This document shows, in pieces, positions 1-8,033 of a stretch of 64,000 nucleotides of DNA. Source of the DNA: an uncultured Collinsella sp. (GTDB taxonomy: Bacteria; Actinomycetota; Coriobacteriia; Coriobacteriales; Coriobacteriaceae); the NCBI GenBank assembly GCA_900541145.1, contig UQIH01000005.1, positions 1 through 64,000 of the forward strand. The letters run 5' to 3'. Within the stretch, counting starts at the first letter, position 1, and every line of letters begins with the position of its first letter. The notes under the pieces are model-generated. The model was not told the origin of the DNA. It was given only the letters and a program-made list of their open reading frames with translations, and made no database searches. The position numbers were made by a program, and so were the translations under genes.

Positions 1-29
1 CAGAAGTTCAAATCTTCTAACGCCCACCA
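1..29 (+). tRNA. 3' end of a tRNA (partial, isotype unknown)
   Basis: Bases 2-18 form a T arm: stem AGAAG, loop TTCAAAT, stem CTTCT. They are followed by seven acceptor bases AACGCCC, discriminator A and an encoded CCA ending at 29. The 5' part, including the anticodon, lies before the window, so the isotype cannot be read. A terminator follows directly, so this is the last gene of its transcript. Confidence 0.85.
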
Positions 30-37
30 AATGTTCG

Positions 38-74
38 CAGCTCAGAGGCTATGTCTTCTGGGCTGTTTTGTTTT
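38..74 (+). terminator. Rho-independent terminator after the tRNA
   Basis: An 11-bp stem (38-48 with 55-65, two G.U pairs) and a six-base loop are followed by TTTTGTTTT. It ends the tRNA transcript. Confidence 0.8.
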
Positions 75-368
75 GCTACCAAGCACGCCGTCAAATATGC
101 CACCAAATATTGATCCAAGGTCCCCGTAGAGGTGCCGGCAGATTGCATACGTCCTGGCCGATCGTGACCGCAACATGTTGGTCAAGCACAATCTTTTGGA
201 TTCTTTTGGCGTGAGCGGCTTGGTTTTGGTAGGATTTGTCAGCGGCTTGACTAAGGGGGTTTTATAACTGCCATGCAGGTAGCCGTGTTGGTAACGTTTT
301 ACCGACTTGCCAAGAACCCCTCATTTTTAATGCGTCTGCAAAATGACTAATTGCTTTGACCTGCTGAA
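75..368. other. Non-coding stretch upstream of nrdD promoter
   Basis: No convincing gene is seen here; the short open frames have no ribosome binding site. The part around 254-328 can fold: AGGGGGTT (254-261) pairs with AACCCCT (315-321), with an inner GGTAA/TTACC hairpin, and the right arm is followed by CATTTTT. It could be a small structured RNA with a terminator, or a remnant. I cannot assign it to a known RNA family. Confidence 0.35.
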
Positions 369-418
369 ACACTATATGTTGTGTTTGACCTAAAAAAAGA
401 ATACAGGATATAGATGCG
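369..418 (+). promoter_or_regulatory. nrdD promoter with NrdR boxes
   Basis: Bases 369-384 read ACACTATATGTTGTGT, a near-perfect match to the known NrdR box (acaCwAtATaTwGtgt). A weaker half-conserved copy lies at 403-418. Between them are a -35-like TTGACC (385-390) and, after 18 bases, a -10-like TATAGA (409-414), so the second box would overlap the -10. NrdR is the dATP/ATP-sensing repressor of ribonucleotide reductase genes; its gene is not in this window. The first box is strong, the second is inference. Confidence 0.7.
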
Positions 419-641
419 TCTTTGTCGTATGATAGATGGCGGACAGAGAACGAAGACCTTAACTGCCTCTTTTGAACGTGTCCTTGAGCCGCTTGATCGG
501 CTCCAGGGAATGTCCGCATGGAGGCTTATGGTTTATCGAGAACACAGATTGCGCGACGGCGCCGCAAGACAGGGGCAAGCCCTGCCGGGTATCGTTTGGC
601 TCTGAAGCGCGATGAGGCTACGATGCGAAAGAGGCAAGAGG

Positions 642-2864
642 ATGAAGATCATCAAGCGCAGCGGCACCGAGGTTGTCTTTGACATCGATAAGATCGTCAA
701 TGCCATCCGCGCCGCCAACTTGGAGGTCGAGGAGAGCTCTCGTCTTACCGACCGCCAGGTGGTTTACGCGGCACAAAACGTCGCCGAGGCATGCGAGAAC
801 GCGGGCCACACCGTGTCGGTCGAGGAGATTCAGGATCTGGTCGAGGACGAGATTATGCGTCTCGACTGCTACGAGGTCGCTCGCCATTACATCATCTATC
901 GCTATGTTCAGAGCCTGAAGCGCCAGAAGAACACGACCGACGACAAGATTCTGTCGCTGATTGAGTGCAACAACGAAGAGGTCAAGCAGGAGAACTCCAA
1001 CAAGAACCCGACCGTCAATTCCGTTCAGCGTGACTACATGGCCGGCGAGATCTCCAAGGACCTGACTCAGCGTGTGCTGCTGCCCCAGGAGATTGTGGAT
1101 GCTCACAATGAGGGTCTGATTCACTTCCATGATTCGGACTACTTTGCCCAGCACATGCATAACTGCGACCTGGTGAACCTGGAGGATATGCTCCAGAACG
1201 GTACTGTTATCTCGGGTACGCTGATTGAGAAGCCGCACAGCTTCTCGACCGCCTGCAACATCGCGACGCAGATTATCGCCCAGGTTGCTTCCTCCCAGTA
1301 CGGTGGCCAGTCGATTTCGCTGACCCATCTTGCCCCGTTCGTCGAGGTGAGCCGTCAAAAGATTCGCGGCGAGGTCGCCCGCGAGCTCGAGGAGCTCGGC
1401 GTTTCCGCATCTCCCGAAAAGGTCCGCGAGGTTGTTGAGGATCGCCTGCGTGACGAAATCCGTCGCGGCGTTCAGACGATTCAGTATCAGGTCGTGACCC
1501 TTATGACCACCAACGGCCAAGCGCCGTTCGTGACGGTCTTCATGTATCTCAACGAGGCTCGCTCGGCGCAGGAGAAGCACGACCTTGCCATGATCGTGGA
1601 GGAGACGCTCCGTCAGCGCTATGAGGGCGTTAAGAACGAGGCCGGCGTGTGGATCACCCCGGCGTTCCCCAAGCTTATCTATGTGCTCGAGGACGATAAC
1701 GTTTACGAGGACTCCCCGTACTTCTACCTGACTCAGCTGGCTGCGAAGTGCACCGCCAAGCGCATGGTGCCCGACTACATCTCTGAGAAGAAGATGCGCG
1801 AGCTCAAGCTGTCGAAGGGCGAGACCGCGGGCAACGGCGACTGCTATACCTGCATGGGTTGCCGCAGCTTCCTGACGCCCGACCGCTCCGGCAACGGATT
1901 TAACAACGTGGCCAACGCGCTGAACTATGACCCGAACAAGCCCAAGTACTACGGTCGCTTTAACCAAGGCGTTGTGACTATCAACCTGCCTGATGTCGCG
2001 CTGAGTTCGCATCAGGATATGGACAAGTTCTGGAAGATCTTCGACGAGCGCCTTGAGCTGTGCCACCGCGCCCTGCTGTGCCGTCATGAGCGTCTGATGG
2101 GTACGCTTTCTGACGCCGCACCGATTCTTTGGCAGTACGGTGCCCTCGCCCGTCTGAAGAAGGGCGAGACGATCGACAAGCTGCTCGTGGGCGGTTACTC
2201 CACCATTAGTCTGGGTTATGCCGGCCTGTATGAGTGCGTCAAGTACATGACGGGCCACAGCCACACCGAGAAGGAGGGCACGCCCTTTGCCATGGCCGTC
2301 ATGCAGCGCATGAACGACAAGTGCGCCGAGTGGAAGGCCGAAAGCGATATTGACTTCTCGCTGTACGGTACCCCGCTTGAGTCGACGACCTACAAGTTCG
2401 CCAAGTGCCTGCAGCGTCGTTTTGGCATCATCCCGGGCGTGACGGACAAGGGCTACATCACCAACAGCTACCACGTCCACGTGTCCGAGGAGATCGACGC
2501 CTTCGATAAGCTTAAGTTTGAGGGCATGTTCCAGCAGCTTTCGCCGGGCGGTGCTATCTCCTACGTCGAGGTTCCCAACATGCAGGACAACCTCAAGGCT
2601 GTCATTCGCGTGATGCAGTACATCTACGACAACATCATGTACGCCGAGCTCAACACCAAGAGCGACTACTGCCAGGTGTGCGGCTACGACGGTGAGATCA
2701 AGATTGTCGAGGATGACGGCAAGCTGGTGTGGGAGTGCCCCAACTGCGGCAACCGCGACCAGGAGAAGATGAACGTCGCCCGTCGTACGTGCGGCTACAT
2801 CGGTACCCAGTTCTGGAACCAGGGCCGAACCGAGGAGATCCGCGACCGCGTGCTGCATCTCTAA
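642..2864 (+). CDS. nrdD: Anaerobic ribonucleoside-triphosphate reductase, large subunit
   Basis: This class III glycyl-radical enzyme reduces ribonucleoside triphosphates to deoxyribonucleotides without oxygen, using formate in known members. The 740-residue product begins with an ATP-cone domain (about 1-95, typical start MKIIKRSG). It has the core NGDCYTCMGC region with candidate catalytic cysteines, a C-terminal zinc-type pair of CxxC motifs (CQVC and CPNC) and the glycyl-radical loop RTCGYIG with Gly about 718. I chose ATG 642 rather than the in-frame ATG 612 because AAAGAGG sits seven bases upstream and the family starts here. The activase nrdG follows 430 bases later. Expression is probably controlled by NrdR at 369-418, after a leader of about 220 bases. 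Confidence 0.97.
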   Translation: MKIIKRSGTEVVFDIDKIVNAIRAANLEVEESSRLTDRQVVYAAQNVAEACENAGHTVSVEEIQDLVEDEIMRLDCYEVARHYIIYRYVQSLKRQKNTTDDKILSLIECNNEEVKQENSNKNPTVNSVQRDYMAGEISKDLTQRVLLPQEIVDAHNEGLIHFHDSDYFAQHMHNCDLVNLEDMLQNGTVISGTLIEKPHSFSTACNIATQIIAQVASSQYGGQSISLTHLAPFVEVSRQKIRGEVARELEELGVSASPEKVREVVEDRLRDEIRRGVQTIQYQVVTLMTTNGQAPFVTVFMYLNEARSAQEKHDLAMIVEETLRQRYEGVKNEAGVWITPAFPKLIYVLEDDNVYEDSPYFYLTQLAAKCTAKRMVPDYISEKKMRELKLSKGETAGNGDCYTCMGCRSFLTPDRSGNGFNNVANALNYDPNKPKYYGRFNQGVVTINLPDVALSSHQDMDKFWKIFDERLELCHRALLCRHERLMGTLSDAAPILWQYGALARLKKGETIDKLLVGGYSTISLGYAGLYECVKYMTGHSHTEKEGTPFAMAVMQRMNDKCAEWKAESDIDFSLYGTPLESTTYKFAKCLQRRFGIIPGVTDKGYITNSYHVHVSEEIDAFDKLKFEGMFQQLSPGGAISYVEVPNMQDNLKAVIRVMQYIYDNIMYAELNTKSDYCQVCGYDGEIKIVEDDGKLVWECPNCGNRDQEKMNVARRTCGYIGTQFWNQGRTEEIRDRVLHL

Positions 2865-2875
2865 TACCGCTCCGG

Positions 2876-3014
2876 GGCTGAGCCGGGAGGGCCGCTTGGG
2901 CATTTGCTCGCTATTTCGGACAGTCCTGCGCAAGACGAAGGCCACATTAAGTGGCCTTCTTTGCGTGCGGAACTCATATCGAGCAAAAGCCCAAGCGGCC
3001 CTCTCGGTTCAGCC
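2876..3014. repeat. 139-bp imperfect palindrome after nrdD
   Basis: The left arm starting GGCTGAGCCGGGAGGGCC at 2876 is matched by the complement of the right arm ending at 3014, about 32 bases with three differences. The symmetry continues inward to a perfect AAGGCCAC/GTGGCCTT hairpin at 2938-2958 with loop ATTAA, followed by CTTTG. The whole transcript could fold into one long hairpin. The inner part may terminate nrdD transcription. Size and shape recall ERIC-type intergenic repeats; relation to other copies is unknown. Confidence 0.8.
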
Positions 3015-3192
3015 AAGTTGACGTAGCTGAGATGCGGCATGCGGTCTGCTCACTCCTCGAAGTTCGTAGCGGAGATAATTCGAGCTGCAGCTGCGATTTA
3101 CTTGCGATGGCGGTTGAGCCGCAACCCAGTTTTTATTAGATCTCGAACCCTATACTCGATGTTCGCTTCGTTCATTGAGTTACCCTTTGCAT

Positions 3193-3276
3193 GAGGCCGG
3201 GACATATCGTCCCGCCCGCAGTTTCGCAGGCCGAAGGCCGAGAATGTTTGAGGACGGGATGATATGTCCCGGCCTC
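3193..3276. repeat. Large inverted repeat directly upstream of nrdG
   Basis: A 22-base arm at 3193-3214 (begins GAGGCCGGGACATATC) pairs with 3255-3276 with one G.T mismatch. The 40-base loop can form smaller hairpins. The right arm ends about five bases before the nrdG ribosome binding site, so folding could affect nrdG translation or mRNA stability. No gene is seen between 3015 and 3192. Confidence 0.8.
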
Positions 3277-3291
3277 CCGGGAGAGTTACCT

Positions 3292-3873
3292 ATGAACTAC
3301 GCGAACATTAAGTATTTCGACATTGCTGATGGGGAAGGCGTTCGTACTTCTCTGTTTGTGAGCGGGTGCCGTCGCGGGTGCAAGAATTGCTTTAACTCCG
3401 TCGCGTGGGACTTTGCTGCGGGTGAAACGTTCGATCGTGCCGTCGAGGACAAGATTATCGAGAGCCTCGACCATCCCTTTATCGATGGCCTGACGATTCT
3501 GGGCGGCGAGCCTATGGAGCCCGAGAATCAGGTGGGGCTTGTTGACTTTATCGAACGCGTGCGTGCGGCCTATCCCGCGGGGTCGGGCAAGACCATTTGG
3601 TGCTTTACCGGCGACGTGCTCGAGGAGCTTATGCCGGGTGGCCGTCATCATACCGAGGTGACGAACCGTATCCTGGCCTGCCTCGACATGTTGGTGGACG
3701 GCCCGTTTGTTCAGGATCTGTACGATATCTCATTGCGTTTTAGAGGCTCGAGTAACCAGCGTGTGATCGATATGAACGCTACGCGCGACCGTGCTGAGCG
3801 CGAGTGTGTTGCGCTTTGTGATGCTGTGGAGCTTTGGCGGGACGATCCGGTCTATTCGACCCATACTATGTAG
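3292..3873 (+). CDS. nrdG: Anaerobic ribonucleotide reductase activating protein
   Basis: This radical-SAM activase generates the glycyl radical on NrdD using S-adenosylmethionine and a 4Fe-4S cluster. The 193-residue protein has the cluster motif CRRGCKNC (Cx3Cx2C) near residue 25, the ILGGEPM motif that binds SAM, and the small-activase length of the NrdG family. An upstream in-frame ATG at 3175 would run translation through the palindrome. ATG 3292 is chosen because the family start is NYANIKYFD and GGGAGAG lies just upstream. It is separated from nrdD only by the two palindromic elements, so the pair is probably co-expressed with a processing or attenuation step. Confidence 0.95.
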   Translation: MNYANIKYFDIADGEGVRTSLFVSGCRRGCKNCFNSVAWDFAAGETFDRAVEDKIIESLDHPFIDGLTILGGEPMEPENQVGLVDFIERVRAAYPAGSGKTIWCFTGDVLEELMPGGRHHTEVTNRILACLDMLVDGPFVQDLYDISLRFRGSSNQRVIDMNATRDRAERECVALCDAVELWRDDPVYSTHTM

Positions 3874-3939
3874 CTTGTGGCCGATGCCAAAGGGCGTGGT
3901 ACCATAGCGCGAACGCAAAATCGGAAAAGTGAGGCCCAG

Positions 3940-4497
3940 ATGATCGATCAGGAAAAAGTCGAGGCCGCCATTAAGCTGTTGCTTGAGGGCATAGGCGAGG
4001 ACCCAACTCGTGAGGGCCTGCTGGAGACCCCGGCGCGCGTTGCCCGTATGTATGGTGAGATCGCCGGCGGTATGGACCAGAGTGCCGAGGAGCACCTGTA
4101 CAAAACCTTTGCCGTCGCTTCGAACGATTTGGTTATCGAGCGCGACATCACGTTCTACTCGCTGTGCGAACATCATCTGCTGCCGTTTTATGGCAAGGCC
4201 GCCATTGGTTATATCCCCAACGGCCGTGTCGCAGGGCTCTCTAAGCTTGCCCGCACGGTTGAGGTCTACGCCCGTCGTCTGCAGCTGCAGGAGCAGCTGT
4301 GCGCACAGGTTGCCGATGCCCTCATGGAGTATCTCGCTCCCCAGGGAGCGATTGTGCTCATGGAAGCTGAGCATATGTGCATGACCATGCGCGGCGTGCA
4401 AAAGCCTGGCACCAAGACCGTGACGCTCGCTCGTCGCGGCGTCTTTGAGGCCGATCCGGCGCTCGAGGAGCGATTCTTTAGGATGCTGGGACGCTAA
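3940..4497 (+). CDS. folE: GTP cyclohydrolase I
   Basis: It converts GTP to 7,8-dihydroneopterin triphosphate, the first step of folate synthesis. The 185-residue protein has the type IA hallmarks: SLCEHHLLPF (zinc Cys and His), the core GLSKLAR, and MCMTMRG with the second zinc Cys. ATG 3940 follows GTGAGG with a normal gap; the longer frame to a GTG at 3877 lacks a ribosome binding site and family similarity. Two bases separate its stop from the next gene, so folE, the HD gene and folB form one operon. Confidence 0.96.
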   Translation: MIDQEKVEAAIKLLLEGIGEDPTREGLLETPARVARMYGEIAGGMDQSAEEHLYKTFAVASNDLVIERDITFYSLCEHHLLPFYGKAAIGYIPNGRVAGLSKLARTVEVYARRLQLQEQLCAQVADALMEYLAPQGAIVLMEAEHMCMTMRGVQKPGTKTVTLARRGVFEADPALEERFFRMLGR

Positions 4498-4499
4498 CT

Positions 4500-5081
4500 A
4501 TGAGAGTCGTCAACGACTTTACATCGAATACTGACGAGGGAACGCCGCGTCGCGGTTTTATGGCTTCGGGCCTGGCGCCTTTTGGTGCCATGCCTCGCAT
4601 TGATTACATCTGTGCCAACGGTCTGTTCCGGCGGCACCTGGGCAACATTGCACAGTTGGAATCGGGGCGCATCTTCTGCCGCCACGGTATTGACCACCTG
4701 CTGGATGTCGCTCGCATTATGTGGATCAAGAATCTCGAGGAACAGCTCGAATTTGACCGCGAGGTCATCTACGCCACGGCACTTCTTCACGATATCGGCA
4801 AAGATGAACAGTATGAATCGGGTATATCCCATGATGTTGCAAGCGAACGCGTCGCTGATGCGATTCTCGGCGGTATGCCCGATGACGTAGCGTTTGAGCC
4901 GGCCGATGCCGCAGCCATTAAGACGGCCATTCTGGGCCATCGAAAGCTGCGCGTGAACAGCCAACCGCTCGAGCGCCTGCTCTATGCAGCCGACAAAGCG
5001 TCGCGCGCCTGCTTTGCATGCCCCGCGCGCAATGCTTGCAACTGGAGCGATGATAAAAAGAACCTGTCGATTCGCGTGTAG
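4500..5081 (+). CDS. HD-domain phosphohydrolase in folate operon
   Basis: The 193-residue protein carries an HD metal-dependent phosphohydrolase domain: RHGIDH, then LLHDIGKDEQYE (paired HD), GHRK and a late ADKASR aspartate. Several cysteines occur near the C-terminus (FACPARNAC). It starts two bases after the folE stop and is followed by folB, so a folate role is likely. The step between FolE and FolB needs removal of the triphosphate, usually by a Nudix enzyme that is not seen here. The archaeal HD enzyme MptB acts on a related pterin cyclic phosphate, so this protein is a candidate for that dephosphorylation. The function is inference; the fold assignment is firm. Confidence 0.85.
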   Translation: MRVVNDFTSNTDEGTPRRGFMASGLAPFGAMPRIDYICANGLFRRHLGNIAQLESGRIFCRHGIDHLLDVARIMWIKNLEEQLEFDREVIYATALLHDIGKDEQYESGISHDVASERVADAILGGMPDDVAFEPADAAAIKTAILGHRKLRVNSQPLERLLYAADKASRACFACPARNACNWSDDKKNLSIRV

Positions 5082-5124
5082 TTAGTTTGCGCGGTCGGGG
5101 TTCTAAACGAAGGAGACGATCGCG

Positions 5125-5610
5125 ATGAGCAACAAGAAACTGCCCGAGAATGCAACCAAGACTGAAGGCGCCGAGCTCGCCCGCCGTGGAAGGGGCGAAA
5201 TATCCACCGCAACGGCGGTTCCCCACGTGAGCTATGACGATCTGCGCCATGCTGACCGCATTACTATCGACGGTCTCGAGGTCTTTGCCAACCACGGCGT
5301 GTATCCCGAAGAGAACGCGCTGGGCCAGAAGTTCATCGTGTCCTTGGTGCTCTATGCCGACCTGCGTGCAGCGGGGGAGCACGATAACCTGGACGCTTCG
5401 ATTGACTACGGCTCGGTGTGCCACGATGTCGATGGCTATCTGCGCGAGCATACGTTTAAACTCATCGAGGCGGCAGCCGAGGGTGTGGCCCAGATGCTGC
5501 TGCGTCGTTACCCCTTGCTGCTTGGCGTGCGTGTTAAGCTCGATAAGCCTTGGGCTCCCGTCGGTCTTCCCCTGGCAAGCTGCGGCGTCGAGATCGAGCG
5601 CGTGCGCTAG
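5125..5610 (+). CDS. folB: Dihydroneopterin aldolase
   Basis: It cleaves 7,8-dihydroneopterin to 6-hydroxymethyl-dihydropterin and glycolaldehyde in folate synthesis. The conserved core starts at DRITIDGLEVFANHGVYPEE (about residue 44) and ends with KPWAPVGLPLASCGVEIER, including the catalytic-region lysine and the usual FANHG motif. The first 40 residues are an extension that most FolB proteins lack. ATG 5125 is supported by AAGGAG at a good distance. The gene is last in the folE-HD-folB operon; folP and folK are not in this window. No clear terminator separates it from the convergent gene at 5617. Confidence 0.93.
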   Translation: MSNKKLPENATKTEGAELARRGRGEISTATAVPHVSYDDLRHADRITIDGLEVFANHGVYPEENALGQKFIVSLVLYADLRAAGEHDNLDASIDYGSVCHDVDGYLREHTFKLIEAAAEGVAQMLLRRYPLLLGVRVKLDKPWAPVGLPLASCGVEIERVR

Positions 5611-5616
5611 TCGACG

Positions 5617-6393
5617 CTAGAGCTTGTTGAGGGGCGGCTGCTTGAGCCACTGCGACAGAGCTCTATTGTTGGGGCAGTATGTGTCGAGCAGGACGTGGAA
5701 CCGCTGGTTGTGGCTCGGCTCGAGCAGGTGGACGAGCTCGTGGGCGACAACCATGTCAAGGCACTCGACGGGGTAGGCGGCAAGTTCTCGTGCGATGCGA
5801 ATGGCGCCGGTTTTGGGCGTGCATGATCCCCAGCGCGTTTTCATGCTGCGCACGGAAACGCGGGAAACGGCGACACCCATTGCGATTTCGTACGCCCGCA
5901 CCATATCGCGCAGCGCCGTGGTGACCTCGGATGCGTAGAGCTGGTCGATGCGGGTCTGGAGCTCATCGGACGTCAGGCCGTCGAGGGTTGCGCGCCGCTT
6001 GGCCTGTGGGCGTTCGTTCGATTTGTCGGCACCCATAAAACTTGCGAAGGTGGCCTGCTTGGGCCGCGGTGCGGGTGATGCAAAGTTGCGATCGAGCGCA
6101 TCTTGTACCGTGATGGGCTTGCCCCAAAGTGCAATGATGGACGAGGGGCTGAGCGGCTCTCGTGCCGTCGCCTGACGTTGCTCGCGCTGGGCAAGTCGAC
6201 TGATAATCCAGGCGCTGTTGCGCTTCACAAACGCTTCGATACGCTCGCGGCTGGCGCCGAGCGGTGCACTGGCGTGGACCTCACCGCTCGATGTGACGCG
6301 TAGGTTGAAGTTCTTGACGCGCTTTTTGGTAACGACGACGGGGATGGGCGTCCCATCCGGTCGGGATACGGAAATCGTAAACTGCTGCGTCAA
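5617..6393 (-). CDS. YgjP-like zinc metalloprotease (DUF45/M48-type)
   Basis: The C-terminal half carries the YgjP hallmark: MKTRWGSCTPKTGAIR, then VVAHELVHLLEPSHNQRFH with an HExxH zinc site at about residues 218-222 and a third His at about 229. The N-terminal part has the KRVKNFNLRVTSSGEVHASAP strand motif of the family. In other bacteria these genes sit beside type I restriction systems, but nothing of that kind is near here. I chose the TTG at 6393 because it has AAGGA six to seven bases upstream. An in-frame ATG at 6426 lies inside a small palindrome and has no ribosome binding site. Substrate is unknown. Confidence 0.85.
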   Translation of the reverse strand: MTQQFTISVSRPDGTPIPVVVTKKRVKNFNLRVTSSGEVHASAPLGASRERIEAFVKRNSAWIISRLAQREQRQATAREPLSPSSIIALWGKPITVQDALDRNFASPAPRPKQATFASFMGADKSNERPQAKRRATLDGLTSDELQTRIDQLYASEVTTALRDMVRAYEIAMGVAVSRVSVRSMKTRWGSCTPKTGAIRIARELAAYPVECLDMVVAHELVHLLEPSHNQRFHVLLDTYCPNNRALSQWLKQPPLNKL

Positions 6394-6467
6394 AAGCGGT
6401 CCTTCAGATTGGGGACGGGCCGGCATGCCGACCGTTCGGCATGTCGGCCCGCTCAAGGGATGTGAAA

Positions 6468-7481
6468 TTAATAACGCTCAAAGAAGGCAAGCGCGTTGTC
6501 GCTGCAGAGCTTCTGCATCACAGTCTTGCCAAAATGCTTGGAAAGCATGTTCTGGAACTCGGGCATCTTGCTGGCATCGGAGAGGAAAGCGGGCACCGTG
6601 GCACCGTCCCAGTCGCCGCCGAGCGCGATGGCGTCCTCGCCGCCCAGGTCGAGCCAGTGCTCGATATGTGCCGCCAGCTGGTCGAAGGTGACGCCTGCGG
6701 CGGTCTTGTCGGTTGCGTCGTTGGAAAGGAACTCGCTGCAGTAGTTGAGGCCGACGATGCCACCCATGTCGCGAATGGTGCGGAACTGGTCGTCGGTGAG
6801 GTTGCGCTTAACGCCGCAAACTGCACGGGAGTTGGAGTGGCTGGCGACGAAGGGGCGCGTGGCGTGGGCGACAACCTCGTCAAAGCACTCGTCGTTGAGG
6901 TGGGAGACATCGAGTACCATGCCGGCGTGCTCCATCTGCGTAAGTGCCTCGATGCCGGCGGCGGTGAGGCCGGCGTGGGTATCGTGTCCGCTCGCGAGCG
7001 GTCCCTGCGCATTCCAGCTGAGCGATGACATGAGTACGCCCAAGCTCTTGAGCACCTCGATCAGCGCGGGGTCCTCGGCAAAGAACGTGGCGTTTTCGAT
7101 GGTGTGGATGCAGGCGACCTTGCCGTCTTTGAGCGCGGGGCGAATGTCTGCCGCGCTGCGTACGTTGACCATGCGGTCGTGGTTGAGCATTGCCTGGCCG
7201 CTCATATGCGCCATGATCTGCGCCTGGAAGCGCGCGGCGTGGGCGGTGGGAATCTCATCGGGGACAAACGTGGCGAAGCACTGTGCCCATGGCGTGTTGC
7301 CGATCTTTGCGAGCGAGATGGCGCAGGCGTTGCCCTCGATGAGGTCGAAATCTTGCGGATGCGTTTCGTCGCCGGGGAAATAACCGTCGGTGCCGGCGGT
7401 AAAGCGCAGGTCGAGATCGAGCGTGGCCCAGCCGATTCGGTCGGCGGTGTCGCAGTGTAGGTCAAATACGGGATATGCCAT
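6468..7481 (-). CDS. Membrane dipeptidase-like peptidase (M19 family)
   Basis: The 337-residue protein starts with FDLHCDTAD, the HxD metal motif of renal dipeptidase-type M19 enzymes. It continues with the bridging Glu in IHTIENA, VLDVSHLND and FVASHSNSRAVCG (metal-binding His residues), and GGDWDGA near the end. These zinc enzymes hydrolyse dipeptides, often including D-amino-acid or cysteinyl-glycine forms. No signal peptide is visible, so it is probably cytoplasmic. ATG 7481 follows GGAGGAACC, a strong site; the longer frame to 7511 has none. It is a single gene, divergent from the slyD-like gene. Confidence 0.93.
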   Translation of the reverse strand: MAYPVFDLHCDTADRIGWATLDLDLRFTAGTDGYFPGDETHPQDFDLIEGNACAISLAKIGNTPWAQCFATFVPDEIPTAHAARFQAQIMAHMSGQAMLNHDRMVNVRSAADIRPALKDGKVACIHTIENATFFAEDPALIEVLKSLGVLMSSLSWNAQGPLASGHDTHAGLTAAGIEALTQMEHAGMVLDVSHLNDECFDEVVAHATRPFVASHSNSRAVCGVKRNLTDDQFRTIRDMGGIVGLNYCSEFLSNDATDKTAAGVTFDQLAAHIEHWLDLGGEDAIALGGDWDGATVPAFLSDASKMPEFQNMLSKHFGKTVMQKLCSDNALAFFERY

Positions 7482-7601
7482 GGTTCCTCCGGTTGCAGCG
7501 TTTCTTTGCAAACTGTCATTGAATTGTATGACTAGGGTATAGTTAGCGCCATATGTTCACGGCGGCCCGCGTTGTGCGCCGCCCTTATCACGGAGGTTAC
7601 C

Positions 7602-8030
7602 ATGTCCAACCAGGGCAAGAAGGTCAAGACCCATTATCGCGGCACGCTCGATGACGGCACGCAGTTCGATAGCTCCTACGATCGCGGCGAGCCGCTGGAG
7701 TTCACCTGCGGCGCCGGTCAGATGATCAAGGGCTTCGACGCCGCTGTTGTCGACATGCAGGTGGGCGAGAAGAAGACCGTGCACATTCCTGCTGCCGATG
7801 CCTACGGCGAGCACAATCCCGAGATGGTTATTACCTTCCCGGCCGAACAGGTTCCCAACATCGAGCAGATCGAGAAGGGCATGAAGCTCTTCCTGTCCAC
7901 GCCGAGCGGCATGCCCGTCCCCGCCGTGGTCATCGACGTAACGCCCGAGGCCGTGACGCTCGACGCCAACCACGAGCTGGCCGGTAAGGACCTCAACTTT
8001 GATATCGAGCTCGTCGAGGTCGAGGGTTAG
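7602..8030 (+). CDS. FKBP-type peptidyl-prolyl isomerase, SlyD-like
   Basis: The 142-residue protein has the split FKBP fold of the SlyD group: YRGTLDDGTQFDSSYDRGEPLEFTCG, then GQMIKGFDAAVVDMQVGEKKTVHIP, an inserted chaperone flap (about 70-125), and GKDLNFDIELVEV. It should catalyse prolyl isomerisation and act as a chaperone. The histidine/cysteine-rich nickel tail of E. coli SlyD is absent. GGAGG lies at the proper distance before ATG 7602. Three bases separate it from a UreE-like gene, which suggests a nickel-related role. Confidence 0.93.
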   Translation: MSNQGKKVKTHYRGTLDDGTQFDSSYDRGEPLEFTCGAGQMIKGFDAAVVDMQVGEKKTVHIPAADAYGEHNPEMVITFPAEQVPNIEQIEKGMKLFLSTPSGMPVPAVVIDVTPEAVTLDANHELAGKDLNFDIELVEVEG

Positions 8031-8033
8031 AGT

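Noticed and set aside
75..250. Attachment-site duplicate of the tRNA end
   Set aside because: ATGCCACCAAAT near 97-108 resembles the tRNA end CGCCCACCAAAT only over a few bases; too short to support an integration site, and no integrase is near.
618..2945. Long minus-strand frame opposite nrdD (775 codons)
   Set aside because: It mirrors the high-GC codon pattern of nrdD, has no recognisable domain, and runs through the downstream palindrome.
2951..3139. ORF of 62 codons inside the gap after nrdD
   Set aside because: It starts in the palindrome core, has no ribosome binding site and no similarity.
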